Under the pieces are notes generated by a model, which saw nothing but the letters and a program-made list of their open reading frames with translations, made no database searches and was not told the DNA's origin. A stretch of 31,165 nt of DNA, from positions 1-31,165 of the forward strand of contig CAYJKW010000021.1 in NCBI GenBank assembly GCA_964370765.1, given 5' to 3'. Positions within the stretch are counted from its first letter, which is position 1, and every line of letters begins with the position of its first letter. The translations under genes and the position numbers were made by a program. Shown here one piece after another: positions 23,131-29,818 of the stretch. Source of the stretch: CAYJBH01 sp964370765 (lineage in GTDB: Bacteria > Bacillota > Clostridia > Oscillospirales > Ruminococcaceae).

Positions 23131-23376
23131 TTATAGTTTTGAATACACAACTTTTGATGATATTCCTTTTAGTTTGCCAAGTTTTCCCGATAGTGCGCTA
23201 ATCAAATCGGATGGGGCATCAATCACTACTGAAATAATGCTTACCCCGCGCTCTTTATGAGGTATTCCCATACGCCCAATAATGTAATCGGCATATTCGG
23301 AAAGTATCTTGTTTACATCACCTACATTATCCTTAGCTTCTACGATTATGCCTATTACGGCAAGCCTGTTACCCAT
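23131..23376 (-). CDS. TM1266-like iron-only hydrogenase system regulator
   Basis: An 81-residue ACT/ferredoxin-fold protein of the TM1266 family, annotated as a putative iron-only hydrogenase system regulator because of its constant linkage to hydE, hydF and hydG. RLAVIGIIVEAKD, IIGRMGIPHKERGVSIISVVIDA and the final KLGKLKGISSKVVYSK are typical. No DNA-binding domain is visible, so any regulatory action must be by ligand or protein contact. A GAAAGG ribosome site lies 8 bases from the ATG. It is the first gene of the operon and follows a leader with a strong terminator (23399-23432), so its expression depends on read-through. Confidence 0.9.
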   Translation of the reverse strand: MGNRLAVIGIIVEAKDNVGDVNKILSEYADYIIGRMGIPHKERGVSIISVVIDAPSDLISALSGKLGKLKGISSKVVYSKL

Positions 23377-23568
23377 CTACACAACCTTTCTTTAGTACAA
23401 AAAAGCTCTTCTTTGCAAAAGCAAAAAAGAGCATGATAAATACAATAATACCAAATATTTTGGATTTATTAATTATACCTTTTAGCTTAAGAATACTTTT
23501 GCAATCAGGAATATATCGTTTTTTATTATCTTTGTTTTCGGATAAGTCCTTAAACTCAGATGATTTAT
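23377..23568 (-). ncRNA. Leader RNA of the hydrogenase maturation operon, candidate attenuator
   Basis: About 190 transcribed bases lie between the predicted start and the first gene. They contain, in order, TTGCAAAAGTA (23494-23504 on the plus strand), a small CCAAA/TTTGG hairpin (23452-23464) and a strong terminator. The first element can pair over 11 bases (one G-U) with the terminator region at 23413-23423, disrupting it. No known riboswitch class was recognised. Confidence 0.5.
23399..23432 (-). terminator. Intrinsic terminator in the hyd leader
   Basis: On the minus strand GCTCTTTTTTGC pairs with GCAAAGAAGAGC (12 bp, one G-U) around a TTTT loop and is followed by six T's. Only 22 bases separate it from the start codon of the first hyd gene, too few for another promoter. 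It could also end transcripts of the HAD gene upstream. Confidence 0.85.
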
Positions 23569-23574
23569 AGCTAT

Positions 23575-23603
23575 ATTATATAAACTTAATGGATAAAAGT
23601 CAA
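23575..23603 (-). promoter_or_regulatory. Promoter of the hydrogenase maturation operon
   Basis: On the minus strand TTGACT (23598-23603), a 17-base spacer and a perfect TATAAT (23575-23580). It lies upstream of the leader terminator. Confidence 0.75.
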
Positions 23604-23659
23604 TACACTGTCATCAATAAAGATTATAATTAAATATCTTTAACTTATAAACTACCGAT

Positions 23660-24454
23660 TTAATCTGAACTGGCATTTTTAAGCTGTTCTATTATCGCTA
23701 CGCATTCGGCAAAACCTTTGCCACCCTCATATTGTGCTATATATGTAGGCAGAAAGTTTAGTCTGTCTATAAACGGTTTAATATTTTCCACGGCGCAGGA
23801 GGAGGCAAAGTAGGAGAACATCGGCTCATCATTTGGTGAATCTCCAAAATAAAGCACCCGATCTTTTGGATTTTGCTCACCGTAAATTTCCTTTAAAAAT
23901 TTTAATGACATGGATAATTTATCATAGTCACCAAACCATGCATTCACATGTATTGAACTAACCTTTGCAACTGCCCCCATAGAGATGCATATGTTTTTAA
24001 TTTCTTCTGCTGCATCGAACCCAAGGAATGGTGGTTCCTCCCCAAAATCTATCGCAAGATCATAGATTCGTGATGGTTGATCTTTTGCAACCCTACAACC
24101 CGGCACCTTTTCGATACAGGCATTTTTTATAACATCAAGCTTTTCTTTTATATCGCCCTCTGACACATCTGGATGTAAAAATGTTTTTCTGTGTCCATTT
24201 TCCATATAATATACAAATGCACCGTTTTCGCCGATTACTGCATCTACCGGCCATTGACGCACAATTAAGTCGCACCATCCGGCAGGACGGCCGGTCACGG
24301 GAATTACCTTGTACCCAAGCTCCTTTAAAAGCCAAAGTGCTGAATAAGCGTCTGCGGTTAATTTATCGTTAGTTGTAAGTGTATCATCTATATCACACAT
24401 TATATAGTCGATGTCTGCAACTATTGCCTCATCTATCTCAGCAAAGGGTTTCAT
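23660..24454 (-). CDS. HAD-superfamily phosphatase (sugar-phosphatase type)
   Basis: Haloacid-dehalogenase-type phosphohydrolase of 264 residues with a C2-type cap, probably acting on a phosphorylated sugar or glycerate. Motif I is DIDDTLT with nucleophile Asp21 and acid Asp23. Motif II is VTGRP (Thr54), motif III Lys179 in DYDKLSMSL, and motif IV GDSPND (204-209). The order resembles mannosyl-3-phosphoglycerate and sucrose phosphatases and the Cof group; the substrate is not predictable. The first ATG (24469) lacks a ribosome site; the ATG at 24454 has GGGAG about 9 bases upstream. A palindromic operator overlaps its promoter. Upstream of and co-oriented with the hyd operon, but separated from it by a promoter and terminator. 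Confidence 0.9.
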   Translation of the reverse strand: MKPFAEIDEAIVADIDYIMCDIDDTLTTNDKLTADAYSALWLLKELGYKVIPVTGRPAGWCDLIVRQWPVDAVIGENGAFVYYMENGHRKTFLHPDVSEGDIKEKLDVIKNACIEKVPGCRVAKDQPSRIYDLAIDFGEEPPFLGFDAAEEIKNICISMGAVAKVSSIHVNAWFGDYDKLSMSLKFLKEIYGEQNPKDRVLYFGDSPNDEPMFSYFASSCAVENIKPFIDRLNFLPTYIAQYEGGKGFAECVAIIEQLKNASSD

Positions 24455-24489
24455 TATAATATCTCCCATGATTAACTAACGGTGTAGGC

Positions 24490-24538
24490 ATAAATCTTAA
24501 TTAAGATTTATTTTACCATATAAATGTAGTGAATACAA
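24490..24538 (-). promoter_or_regulatory. HAD phosphatase promoter with 22-bp palindromic operator
   Basis: On the minus strand TTGTAT (24533-24538), 17 bases and TAAAAT (24510-24515) with an extended TG form a promoter. A perfect 22-base palindrome centred on CTTAATTAAG spans 24490-24511 and overlaps the last bases of the -10 and the start site. That is a classic repressor position. Confidence 0.65.
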
Positions 24539-24610
24539 GTTAGCGGCATCGGGGCTATGATTAGATTGCCTTACAAAAATTAGTGTTATTAAATTTATGT
24601 AAATCACCGG

Positions 24611-24639
24611 TTGACATTAAAAAAATCTTGTGATATACT
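24611..24639 (+). promoter_or_regulatory. Promoter of the glp operon
   Basis: TTGACA (24611-24616), 17-base spacer, TATACT (24634-24639), TG one base before the -10. A near-consensus sigma-A promoter with transcription starting near 24646, ahead of the leader terminator. Confidence 0.85.
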
Positions 24640-24676
24640 TAAGAAAATGAATATTGTGGTCAGAGTTTTTGAGAAG

Positions 24677-24720
24677 ACCGGAGTTATCGTAGGTTCCTAC
24701 GTCAGCTTCGGTGTTTTTTT
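24677..24720 (+). terminator. Leader terminator of the glp operon, probable GlpP antitermination target
   Basis: ACCGGAG (24677-24683) pairs with CTTCGGT (24706-24712). Inside, CGTAG and CTACG form a second helix around GTTC. T's at 24714-24720 follow. It sits between the promoter and glpP. GlpP with glycerol 3-phosphate is known to prevent termination at such leader hairpins in Bacillus glp genes, so autogenous control is inferred. Confidence 0.8.
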
Positions 24721-24765
24721 GTTTATTTTTATGATTTAAAAGCTTATTTCTAATAGGGGAATTAT

Positions 24766-25332
24766 ATGAAACATCCGTTACTCCATTTGACCGAACAATG
24801 CCCGTTAATTGCTGCAGTCAAAGATGAAGAAGGCCTGTGCAAGGCGTTGGAACATGATTGTAAGATTATATTTCTTCTATATGGTGATATAGTCAATATT
24901 ACCGGCATTGTGCATCGTATACACGAAGTAGGTAAAATTGCCGTTGTACATCTTGACCTAATAAGCGGCCTTAGCACAAAAGAGGTTGCGGTAGATTTTC
25001 TACATCAGCAGGTAGGTGCAAACGGCATTATCTCTACAAAGCACAACCTGATACGCCGTGGAAAAGAGTTAGGAATGCTAACGGTTTTACGTGTATTTGT
25101 ACTCGATTCTATGTCGCTAAAAAACGTTGAAAAATCCAACCAGTTTGCAAAACCTGATTTAATAGAGATTTTGCCCGGTGTTATGCCTAAAATAGTAAAA
25201 CAGCTGAAAAGTACAGTTTGTGTGCCGATTATTTGTGGTGGGCTGATAGCGGATAAAGAGGATGTTATGGATGCCTTGGGGGCGGGTGCGATTGCGGTTT
25301 CGACCACAAACCCATCAATATGGTCACTTTAG
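24766..25332 (+). CDS. glpP: Glycerol uptake operon antiterminator
   Basis: GlpP-family RNA-binding antiterminator with a TIM-barrel-like fold, 188 residues, normal length. With glycerol 3-phosphate bound it allows read-through of leader terminators in glp transcripts. Typical segments are CPLIAAVKDEEGL, IIFLLYGDIVNI, VVHLDLISGLS, GIISTKHNLIRRGKELG, RVFVLDSMS, LIEILPGVMPKI and PIICGGLI, with GAGAIAVSTTNPSIW at the C-terminus. AGGGGAA precedes the ATG. It is the first gene after a leader with the expected target hairpin and the start of a five-gene operon. Confidence 0.95.
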   Translation: MKHPLLHLTEQCPLIAAVKDEEGLCKALEHDCKIIFLLYGDIVNITGIVHRIHEVGKIAVVHLDLISGLSTKEVAVDFLHQQVGANGIISTKHNLIRRGKELGMLTVLRVFVLDSMSLKNVEKSNQFAKPDLIEILPGVMPKIVKQLKSTVCVPIICGGLIADKEDVMDALGAGAIAVSTTNPSIWSL

Positions 25333-25346
25333 AAACGAGGGGTGCA

Positions 25347-26798
25347 ATGTACGATATAATTATAGTTGGAGGCGGTGTAACCGGTGTGGCAGTAGCACGT
25401 GAAATCTCACGCTACTATGCAAAGGTGTGCCTAATTGAACGCGAAGAAGATCTTTGTTGCGGTACTTCAAAAGCTAATAGCGCAATTATTCACGCAGGAT
25501 ATGATGCACATGAAGGATCGTTAAAGGCAAAGCTGAATGTCGAAGGTAGTAGCTTAGTGCCACAACTTGCCACCGAATTGGACTTCCAATACGAAAATAA
25601 TGGCTCTATGGTTGTATGCGTTAACGAATCCGAACTGCCAAAGTTACAAGCCTTGTTGGAGCGAGGAATAGCAAACGGTGTACAAGGTTTAAAGGTAATA
25701 AGTGGAGATCAGGCAAGGGCGTTGGAGCCAAGTTTATCTGCGCAGGTTGTTGGTGCGCTACATGTGCCGACAGGTGGAATTGTTTGCCCTTTTGGAATGA
25801 CGATAGCACTTGGTGAAAATGCAGCAGCTAACGGTGTAGAATTTCATTTTAATACGACTGTTACAGGATTTGTAAAGGGTGATGGTTGTTGGACGATACA
25901 TACTACACAAGGAGATTACAGAGCAAAATGCATTGTTAATGCAGCCGGAGTATATTCCGATATGTTACACAACATGGTATCGAGTAAAAGTTTAAAAATT
26001 ACGCCAAGACGCGGCGAATATATGCTTTTAGACAAGGACACCAGTTACTATGCTAAGCATACTATTTTTCAGTTACCCGGTAAACTTGGAAAAGGTGTTT
26101 TAGTAACCCCTACTGTACACGGAAATACTCTTGTTGGTCCAACAGCATTGGATATAGATGATCGTGAGGGGACTAACACCACAATGAGTGGTATGGATGC
26201 AATTAAAAAGGGGTTAAGTGTTACTTTTGACTCCCCACCGTTGTCACAGGTTATTACATCATTTGCCGGACTTCGAGCACATGAACAGGGTGGTGACTTT
26301 TATATTGGGGAGGCTGATGGTGCAAGTGGATTTTTTGATTGTGTAGGTATAGAATCTCCGGGCCTATCAGCTGCACCGGCAATTGGCAAGATGTTAGCCG
26401 GACTTTTACAAACAAAACTAAAGCTAGAAGAGAAGAAAAATTTTATAGCCACACGTAAAGGAATTATAAACCCAGCTGCATTAACATTTGCCGAACGACA
26501 AAAACTTATTGCTGATAATCCAATTTATGGACGCACTATCTGCCGTTGCGAAGGTATCACTGAGGGTGAAATCCGAGCAGCCATCTGCAGGCCACTGGGT
26601 GCTAAAAGTTTAGATGGTGTCAAGCGTCGTGTTCGTGCTGGCATGGGTCGTTGTCAGGGCGGATTTTGTGCACCAAAAGTAATGGAAATTCTTGCAGAGG
26701 AACTGGGTCAATCTATTCAGGATATTACAAAGTGTGGCGGTTGTTCTAAGATAATTGTCGGTCACAACAAGGATGCATTTATCGGAGATGATATATAA
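25347..26798 (+). CDS. glpA: FAD-dependent glycerol-3-phosphate dehydrogenase-type oxidoreductase with BFD-like domain
   Basis: GlpA-like flavoprotein of 483 residues, probably oxidising glycerol 3-phosphate to dihydroxyacetone phosphate. The N-terminal FAD motif is IIIVGGGVTGVAVARE, then NSAIIHAGY and a DAO-type core (NAAGVYSD, FAGLRAHE, GIESPGLSAAPAIG). A C-terminal bacterioferredoxin-associated [2Fe-2S] domain has the cysteines CRC (in GRTICRCEGIT) and CQGGFC. The frame opens at 25320, inside glpP, but the ATG at 25347 has GAGGGG 5 bases upstream and begins the FAD motif. It lacks an AdhA-type membrane anchor, so electrons probably pass to the GlpB-like protein next door. Confidence 0.9.
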   Translation: MYDIIIVGGGVTGVAVAREISRYYAKVCLIEREEDLCCGTSKANSAIIHAGYDAHEGSLKAKLNVEGSSLVPQLATELDFQYENNGSMVVCVNESELPKLQALLERGIANGVQGLKVISGDQARALEPSLSAQVVGALHVPTGGIVCPFGMTIALGENAAANGVEFHFNTTVTGFVKGDGCWTIHTTQGDYRAKCIVNAAGVYSDMLHNMVSSKSLKITPRRGEYMLLDKDTSYYAKHTIFQLPGKLGKGVLVTPTVHGNTLVGPTALDIDDREGTNTTMSGMDAIKKGLSVTFDSPPLSQVITSFAGLRAHEQGGDFYIGEADGASGFFDCVGIESPGLSAAPAIGKMLAGLLQTKLKLEEKKNFIATRKGIINPAALTFAERQKLIADNPIYGRTICRCEGITEGEIRAAICRPLGAKSLDGVKRRVRAGMGRCQGGFCAPKVMEILAEELGQSIQDITKCGGCSKIIVGHNKDAFIGDDI

Positions 26799-28060
26799 TG
26801 AAACAGATAGATCTATTAATTATTGGAGGTGGTCCTGCAGGGCTTGCTGCAGCTGTTGCAGCTCGTGAGGAAGGCCTACAAGATATATTAATTTTGGAAC
26901 GTGATACTATTCTGGGTGGAATACTTAACCAATGCATTCATAACGGATTTGGGTTGCATACATTTAAAGAAGAACTCACGGGGCCGGAGTATGCCGAGCG
27001 ATATATCCAGCAGGTGCAAGAGCTTGGTATTAACTATAAAATAGACACGATGGTATTAGGGATAACTCCTGATAAAGTTGTAACCGCAATGAACCTTAAA
27101 GAGGGTTTGTTTCAGATCAAGGCCGGAGCTATCGTATTAGCAATGGGATGTCGCGAACGTAGCCGTGGTGCTTTGAATATTCCCGGACATCGCCCTGCAG
27201 GTGTATACTCTGCCGGAATGGCACAGCGACTTGTTAATATGGAGGGTTACCTTCCAGGACGTAAAGTAGTCATTCTTGGCTCGGGCGATATTGGCCTAAT
27301 TATGGCTAGGCGTATGACCTTAGAGGGTGCAAAGGTTGAGGTTGTAGCAGAGATTATGCCGTTTTCGGGTGGGCTTAAACGTAACATCGTTCAGTGCTTA
27401 GATGATTTTAACATCCCTTTAAAACTAAGCCATACCGTTACACAAATTCATGGCCAAAAACGCCTATGCGGCGTGACACTTGCACAGGTGGATGAAAATA
27501 GACAGGTAATTGAGGGGACGGAGGTTGATTATGAATGTGACACCTTACTTTTATCCGTTGGTCTTATTCCGGAAAATGAGTTGACACGTGGTACAGGTGT
27601 GATAATGAGTAACATTCATAATGGCGCTATAGTCAATGAAAGCTTTGAAACTTCTGTGCCGGGTATATTTGCATGTGGCAACGTTTTGCATGTTCACGAT
27701 CTGGTTGATTTTGTATCTCAGGAGGCTGCACAAGCAGGCAGAGCCGCGGTAGCTTATCTTCAAGATAGGTACACACCCACCGACAGTAGCATTAAACTAC
27801 ATGCACAAGACGGTGTTAGATATTGTGTTCCTGCAACTATTTCGCCTTCACGTATGGTTGAAAGTTTAACGGTGCGTTTTCGGGTGGATAAGGTTTATAA
27901 AGACCAATATATTGCTGTGTATTTTGATGATGAACGAGTACAACATCGCAAACGCCTTATTATGACACCGGGGGAGATGGAAGAGGTTGTGTTAAAGCGT
28001 ACAGAGCTAGCAAAGTATCCTAATCTACAAAAAATTACAATTACTATCGAGGTGAGCTAA
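26798..28060 (+). CDS. GlpB-like NAD(P)/FAD-dependent oxidoreductase
   Basis: Pyridine-nucleotide-disulfide-type flavoprotein of 420 residues with two dinucleotide-binding motifs: LLIIGGGPAGLAAAVAARE (7-25) for FAD and VVILGSGDIGLIMARR for NAD(P)H. ILNQCIHNGFG, LAMGCRERSRGALNIPG and PGIFACGNVLHVHDLVDFVSQE are typical of the partner subunit encoded next to clostridial GlpA. Its ATG overlaps the TAA of glpA by one base. Likely role: accept electrons from the dehydrogenase subunit and pass them to NAD+ or another carrier. Fits the GlpA-GlpB-DUF1667 set known from anaerobic Firmicutes. Confidence 0.9.
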   Translation: MKQIDLLIIGGGPAGLAAAVAAREEGLQDILILERDTILGGILNQCIHNGFGLHTFKEELTGPEYAERYIQQVQELGINYKIDTMVLGITPDKVVTAMNLKEGLFQIKAGAIVLAMGCRERSRGALNIPGHRPAGVYSAGMAQRLVNMEGYLPGRKVVILGSGDIGLIMARRMTLEGAKVEVVAEIMPFSGGLKRNIVQCLDDFNIPLKLSHTVTQIHGQKRLCGVTLAQVDENRQVIEGTEVDYECDTLLLSVGLIPENELTRGTGVIMSNIHNGAIVNESFETSVPGIFACGNVLHVHDLVDFVSQEAAQAGRAAVAYLQDRYTPTDSSIKLHAQDGVRYCVPATISPSRMVESLTVRFRVDKVYKDQYIAVYFDDERVQHRKRLIMTPGEMEEVVLKRTELAKYPNLQKITITIEVS

Positions 28061-28061
28061 T

Positions 28062-28427
28062 ATGAAAAAACAATATCTGACCTGTATCGGTTGCCCTGTA
28101 GGTTGCTACCTGAGTGTTACAACACAAGGCCATACAGTAAAAGCTGTATGTGGTAATAAATGTAAACGTGGAGTGACCTATGCACAGCATGAGGTTGTAT
28201 CCCCGACACGTACACTAACAACAACCTTACAGGTGCATGAAGGTGTAAGGCGCACCGTTGCAGTTAAAACTGAAAGCGAGATCCCGAAAAAGGACTTGTT
28301 TGCCTGTGTAAAGGCTATAAAAAATGCCTATTTAACAGCGCCTATCCACTGTGGTGATGTGTTGGTCAGTAATGTTGCAGGCACAGGGGTGTCGCTGATT
28401 GCGACAAGCTCTGTGGATGCCTCTTGA
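28062..28427 (+). CDS. DUF1667 family protein
   Basis: A 121-residue DUF1667 protein, with the N-terminal CIGCPVGC and a CGNKCKRG motif that give four cysteines suited to a metal centre, and a C-terminal HCGDVLVSNVAGTGVSLIATSS. It starts one base after the GlpB-like gene and is regularly found beside GlpA/GlpB-like genes, where it is thought to be a third subunit (GlpC-like in effect, not by homology). Role inferred from context. Confidence 0.88.
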   Translation: MKKQYLTCIGCPVGCYLSVTTQGHTVKAVCGNKCKRGVTYAQHEVVSPTRTLTTTLQVHEGVRRTVAVKTESEIPKKDLFACVKAIKNAYLTAPIHCGDVLVSNVAGTGVSLIATSSVDAS

Positions 28428-28603
28428 TGGATTGACAGTAACGGCAGATCTATTTGATGCCGTTGAAGTGATAACTATATAAAGAGAATAATCTAGGTGA
28501 TCTAAGTCAATAACTTAAAAAAATGAATAAGATAGGATTGATGATATAACAGGCCTACGGCGAAGATACTTTTCTAATCTAAACAAAACTAGAGGAAGCA
28601 ACT

Positions 28604-29296
28604 ATGGAAGAGATTAACATTTCACAATTGATTCATGAACTTAATACAACCTCTGTTATATTGAGACTTTTATTATCTACGATAATTGGTGGTGTTGTTG
28701 GTATCGATCGTGGTCGACACGGGCATGCAGCTGGCTTGCGTACACATATTTTAGTTAGCCTTGGTGCAACGATGACAGCGATGATGGGACTGTACTGTAC
28801 AGATGTTCTTGGCTATGTTAGCGATCCACTTCGTGTAGGTGCACAGGTGATTTCCGGAATTGGTTTTCTTGGTGCCGGCACAATTTTGTTGCGTAGTAAA
28901 ACCCATGTCATGGGACTTACTACCGCTGCAGGACTTTGGACGACAGCCATATTAGGTCTTGCGATTGGTGTTGGTTTTTATTTTGGTGTAATTGTTACTT
29001 TCTTTATTATGATAATAACAATATCGGTACTATCACACCTTGAACATAAGCGAAGATATAAGGGTACAGAGGTGTACTATCTAGAGGTAAATGACGTAAA
29101 TGCTATCGGTGATCTGGGGGAACTGGCCGAGGCAGGCAATATGTTTATACAAATTAATTCCGCAAGGAGTAACATTGATTTACATGTGGGTGTGGAAGTC
29201 AACGTAGTAGAAAGATCAAAATTATCAGATGAAACACTTGAGCTTATGAAAGCTCGTGAGTATGTTGTCTTTATGATTCCGGTGCAGGTAGGATAG
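28604..29296 (+). CDS. MgtC/SapB family membrane protein
   Basis: Integral membrane protein of 230 residues. The MgtC/SapB domain (about 15-145) has LLSTIIGGVVGIDRGRHGHAAGLRTH, LVSLGATMTAMMGLY and the signature VISGIGFLGAGTILLR, with about four or five helices. The C-terminal 80 residues are a soluble ACT-like tail. GAGGAAG precedes the ATG by 6 bases. Members are linked to magnesium homeostasis or membrane-potential effects, but function is not settled. It is the last gene of the glp operon; a 176-base gap precedes it (28428-28603, no promoter or riboswitch recognised) and a terminator follows. Confidence 0.9.
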   Translation: MEEINISQLIHELNTTSVILRLLLSTIIGGVVGIDRGRHGHAAGLRTHILVSLGATMTAMMGLYCTDVLGYVSDPLRVGAQVISGIGFLGAGTILLRSKTHVMGLTTAAGLWTTAILGLAIGVGFYFGVIVTFFIMIITISVLSHLEHKRRYKGTEVYYLEVNDVNAIGDLGELAEAGNMFIQINSARSNIDLHVGVEVNVVERSKLSDETLELMKAREYVVFMIPVQVG

Positions 29297-29353
29297 GATA
29301 TTATCTAAACATTTAGATAACGTTAAATGTTTACAGCTTACTATAAAAATACA

Positions 29354-29389
29354 AAAACGCCAAGGTGATTTAGCTCGCTTTGGCGTTTT
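29354..29389 (+). terminator. Intrinsic terminator of the glp operon
   Basis: Stem AAAACGCCAAGG (29354-29365) with CTTTGGCGTTTT (29378-29389), 12 bp with one G-U, loop of 12 bases, followed by GTTT. A's on the left and T's on the right make it work on both strands. Confidence 0.85.
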
Positions 29390-29429
29390 GTTTATGCTAT
29401 GCAGTTGTATGTTGTGGCTTAATAATATA

Positions 29430-29564
29430 ATGGCAGGAAAATTTACAGGCACCGTCGGCATTGTCGGGTGCGGAACTATGGGGCGTTGCATGATTGAAAG
29501 CGTTATACAAAATGGATATAGTGTAGTTGCTTATGACAAGTTTCAAGCAGCAGCACATTTATAA
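29430..29564 (+). pseudogene. N-terminal remnant of an NAD(P)-binding dehydrogenase
   Basis: A 44-codon frame opening MAGKFTGTVGIVGCGTMG and ending after SVVAYDKFQAAAHL. This is the first beta-alpha-beta unit of a Rossmann fold (GxGxMG and the acidic residue at the end of the second strand), as in 3-hydroxyacyl-CoA dehydrogenase, 3-hydroxyisobutyrate dehydrogenase or P5C reductase. The rest of the enzyme is missing; a stop follows and no continuing frame is visible. It has no clear ribosome site. Taken as a truncated gene. Confidence 0.6.
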
Positions 29565-29606
29565 TGATGATATAATATATCAGATGATAGCCTTATATAA
29601 GCAGCA

Positions 29607-29635
29607 TTGACACGGATAGTACACTATGATATACT
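29607..29635 (+). promoter_or_regulatory. Promoter of the YesM-type kinase gene
   Basis: TTGACA (29607-29612), 17-base spacer, TATACT (29630-29635), TG one base before the -10. It leaves a leader of about 177 bases before the kinase ATG; nothing else was recognised in 29565-29818. Confidence 0.75.
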
Positions 29636-29818
29636 GGCATTGAAATTCCCTTTGATTAATCGGTAGCATATCACTTTTAAGTCTTTTCTTATATCGGTAG
29701 TTATAAAGTAATTATGTAGGTTGATGCTATAAACTACTATTAAGTATTAAACTGTTAATTTTAACCGTTAGACTTTAAAAATTCGAATCATACTTGTTGT
29801 TTGGTATAGGGTTAAGAC

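Noticed and set aside
28417..28482. 21-codon frame MPLDGLTVTADLF overlapping the end of the DUF1667 gene
   Set aside because: No ribosome site and no recognisable family; DUF1667 already has its normal end.
28428..28603. Magnesium (M-box) riboswitch upstream of the MgtC-like gene
   Set aside because: The gap is long enough, and a TAGGTGA near 28493 recalls the M-box start, but the other conserved blocks and a terminator are absent.
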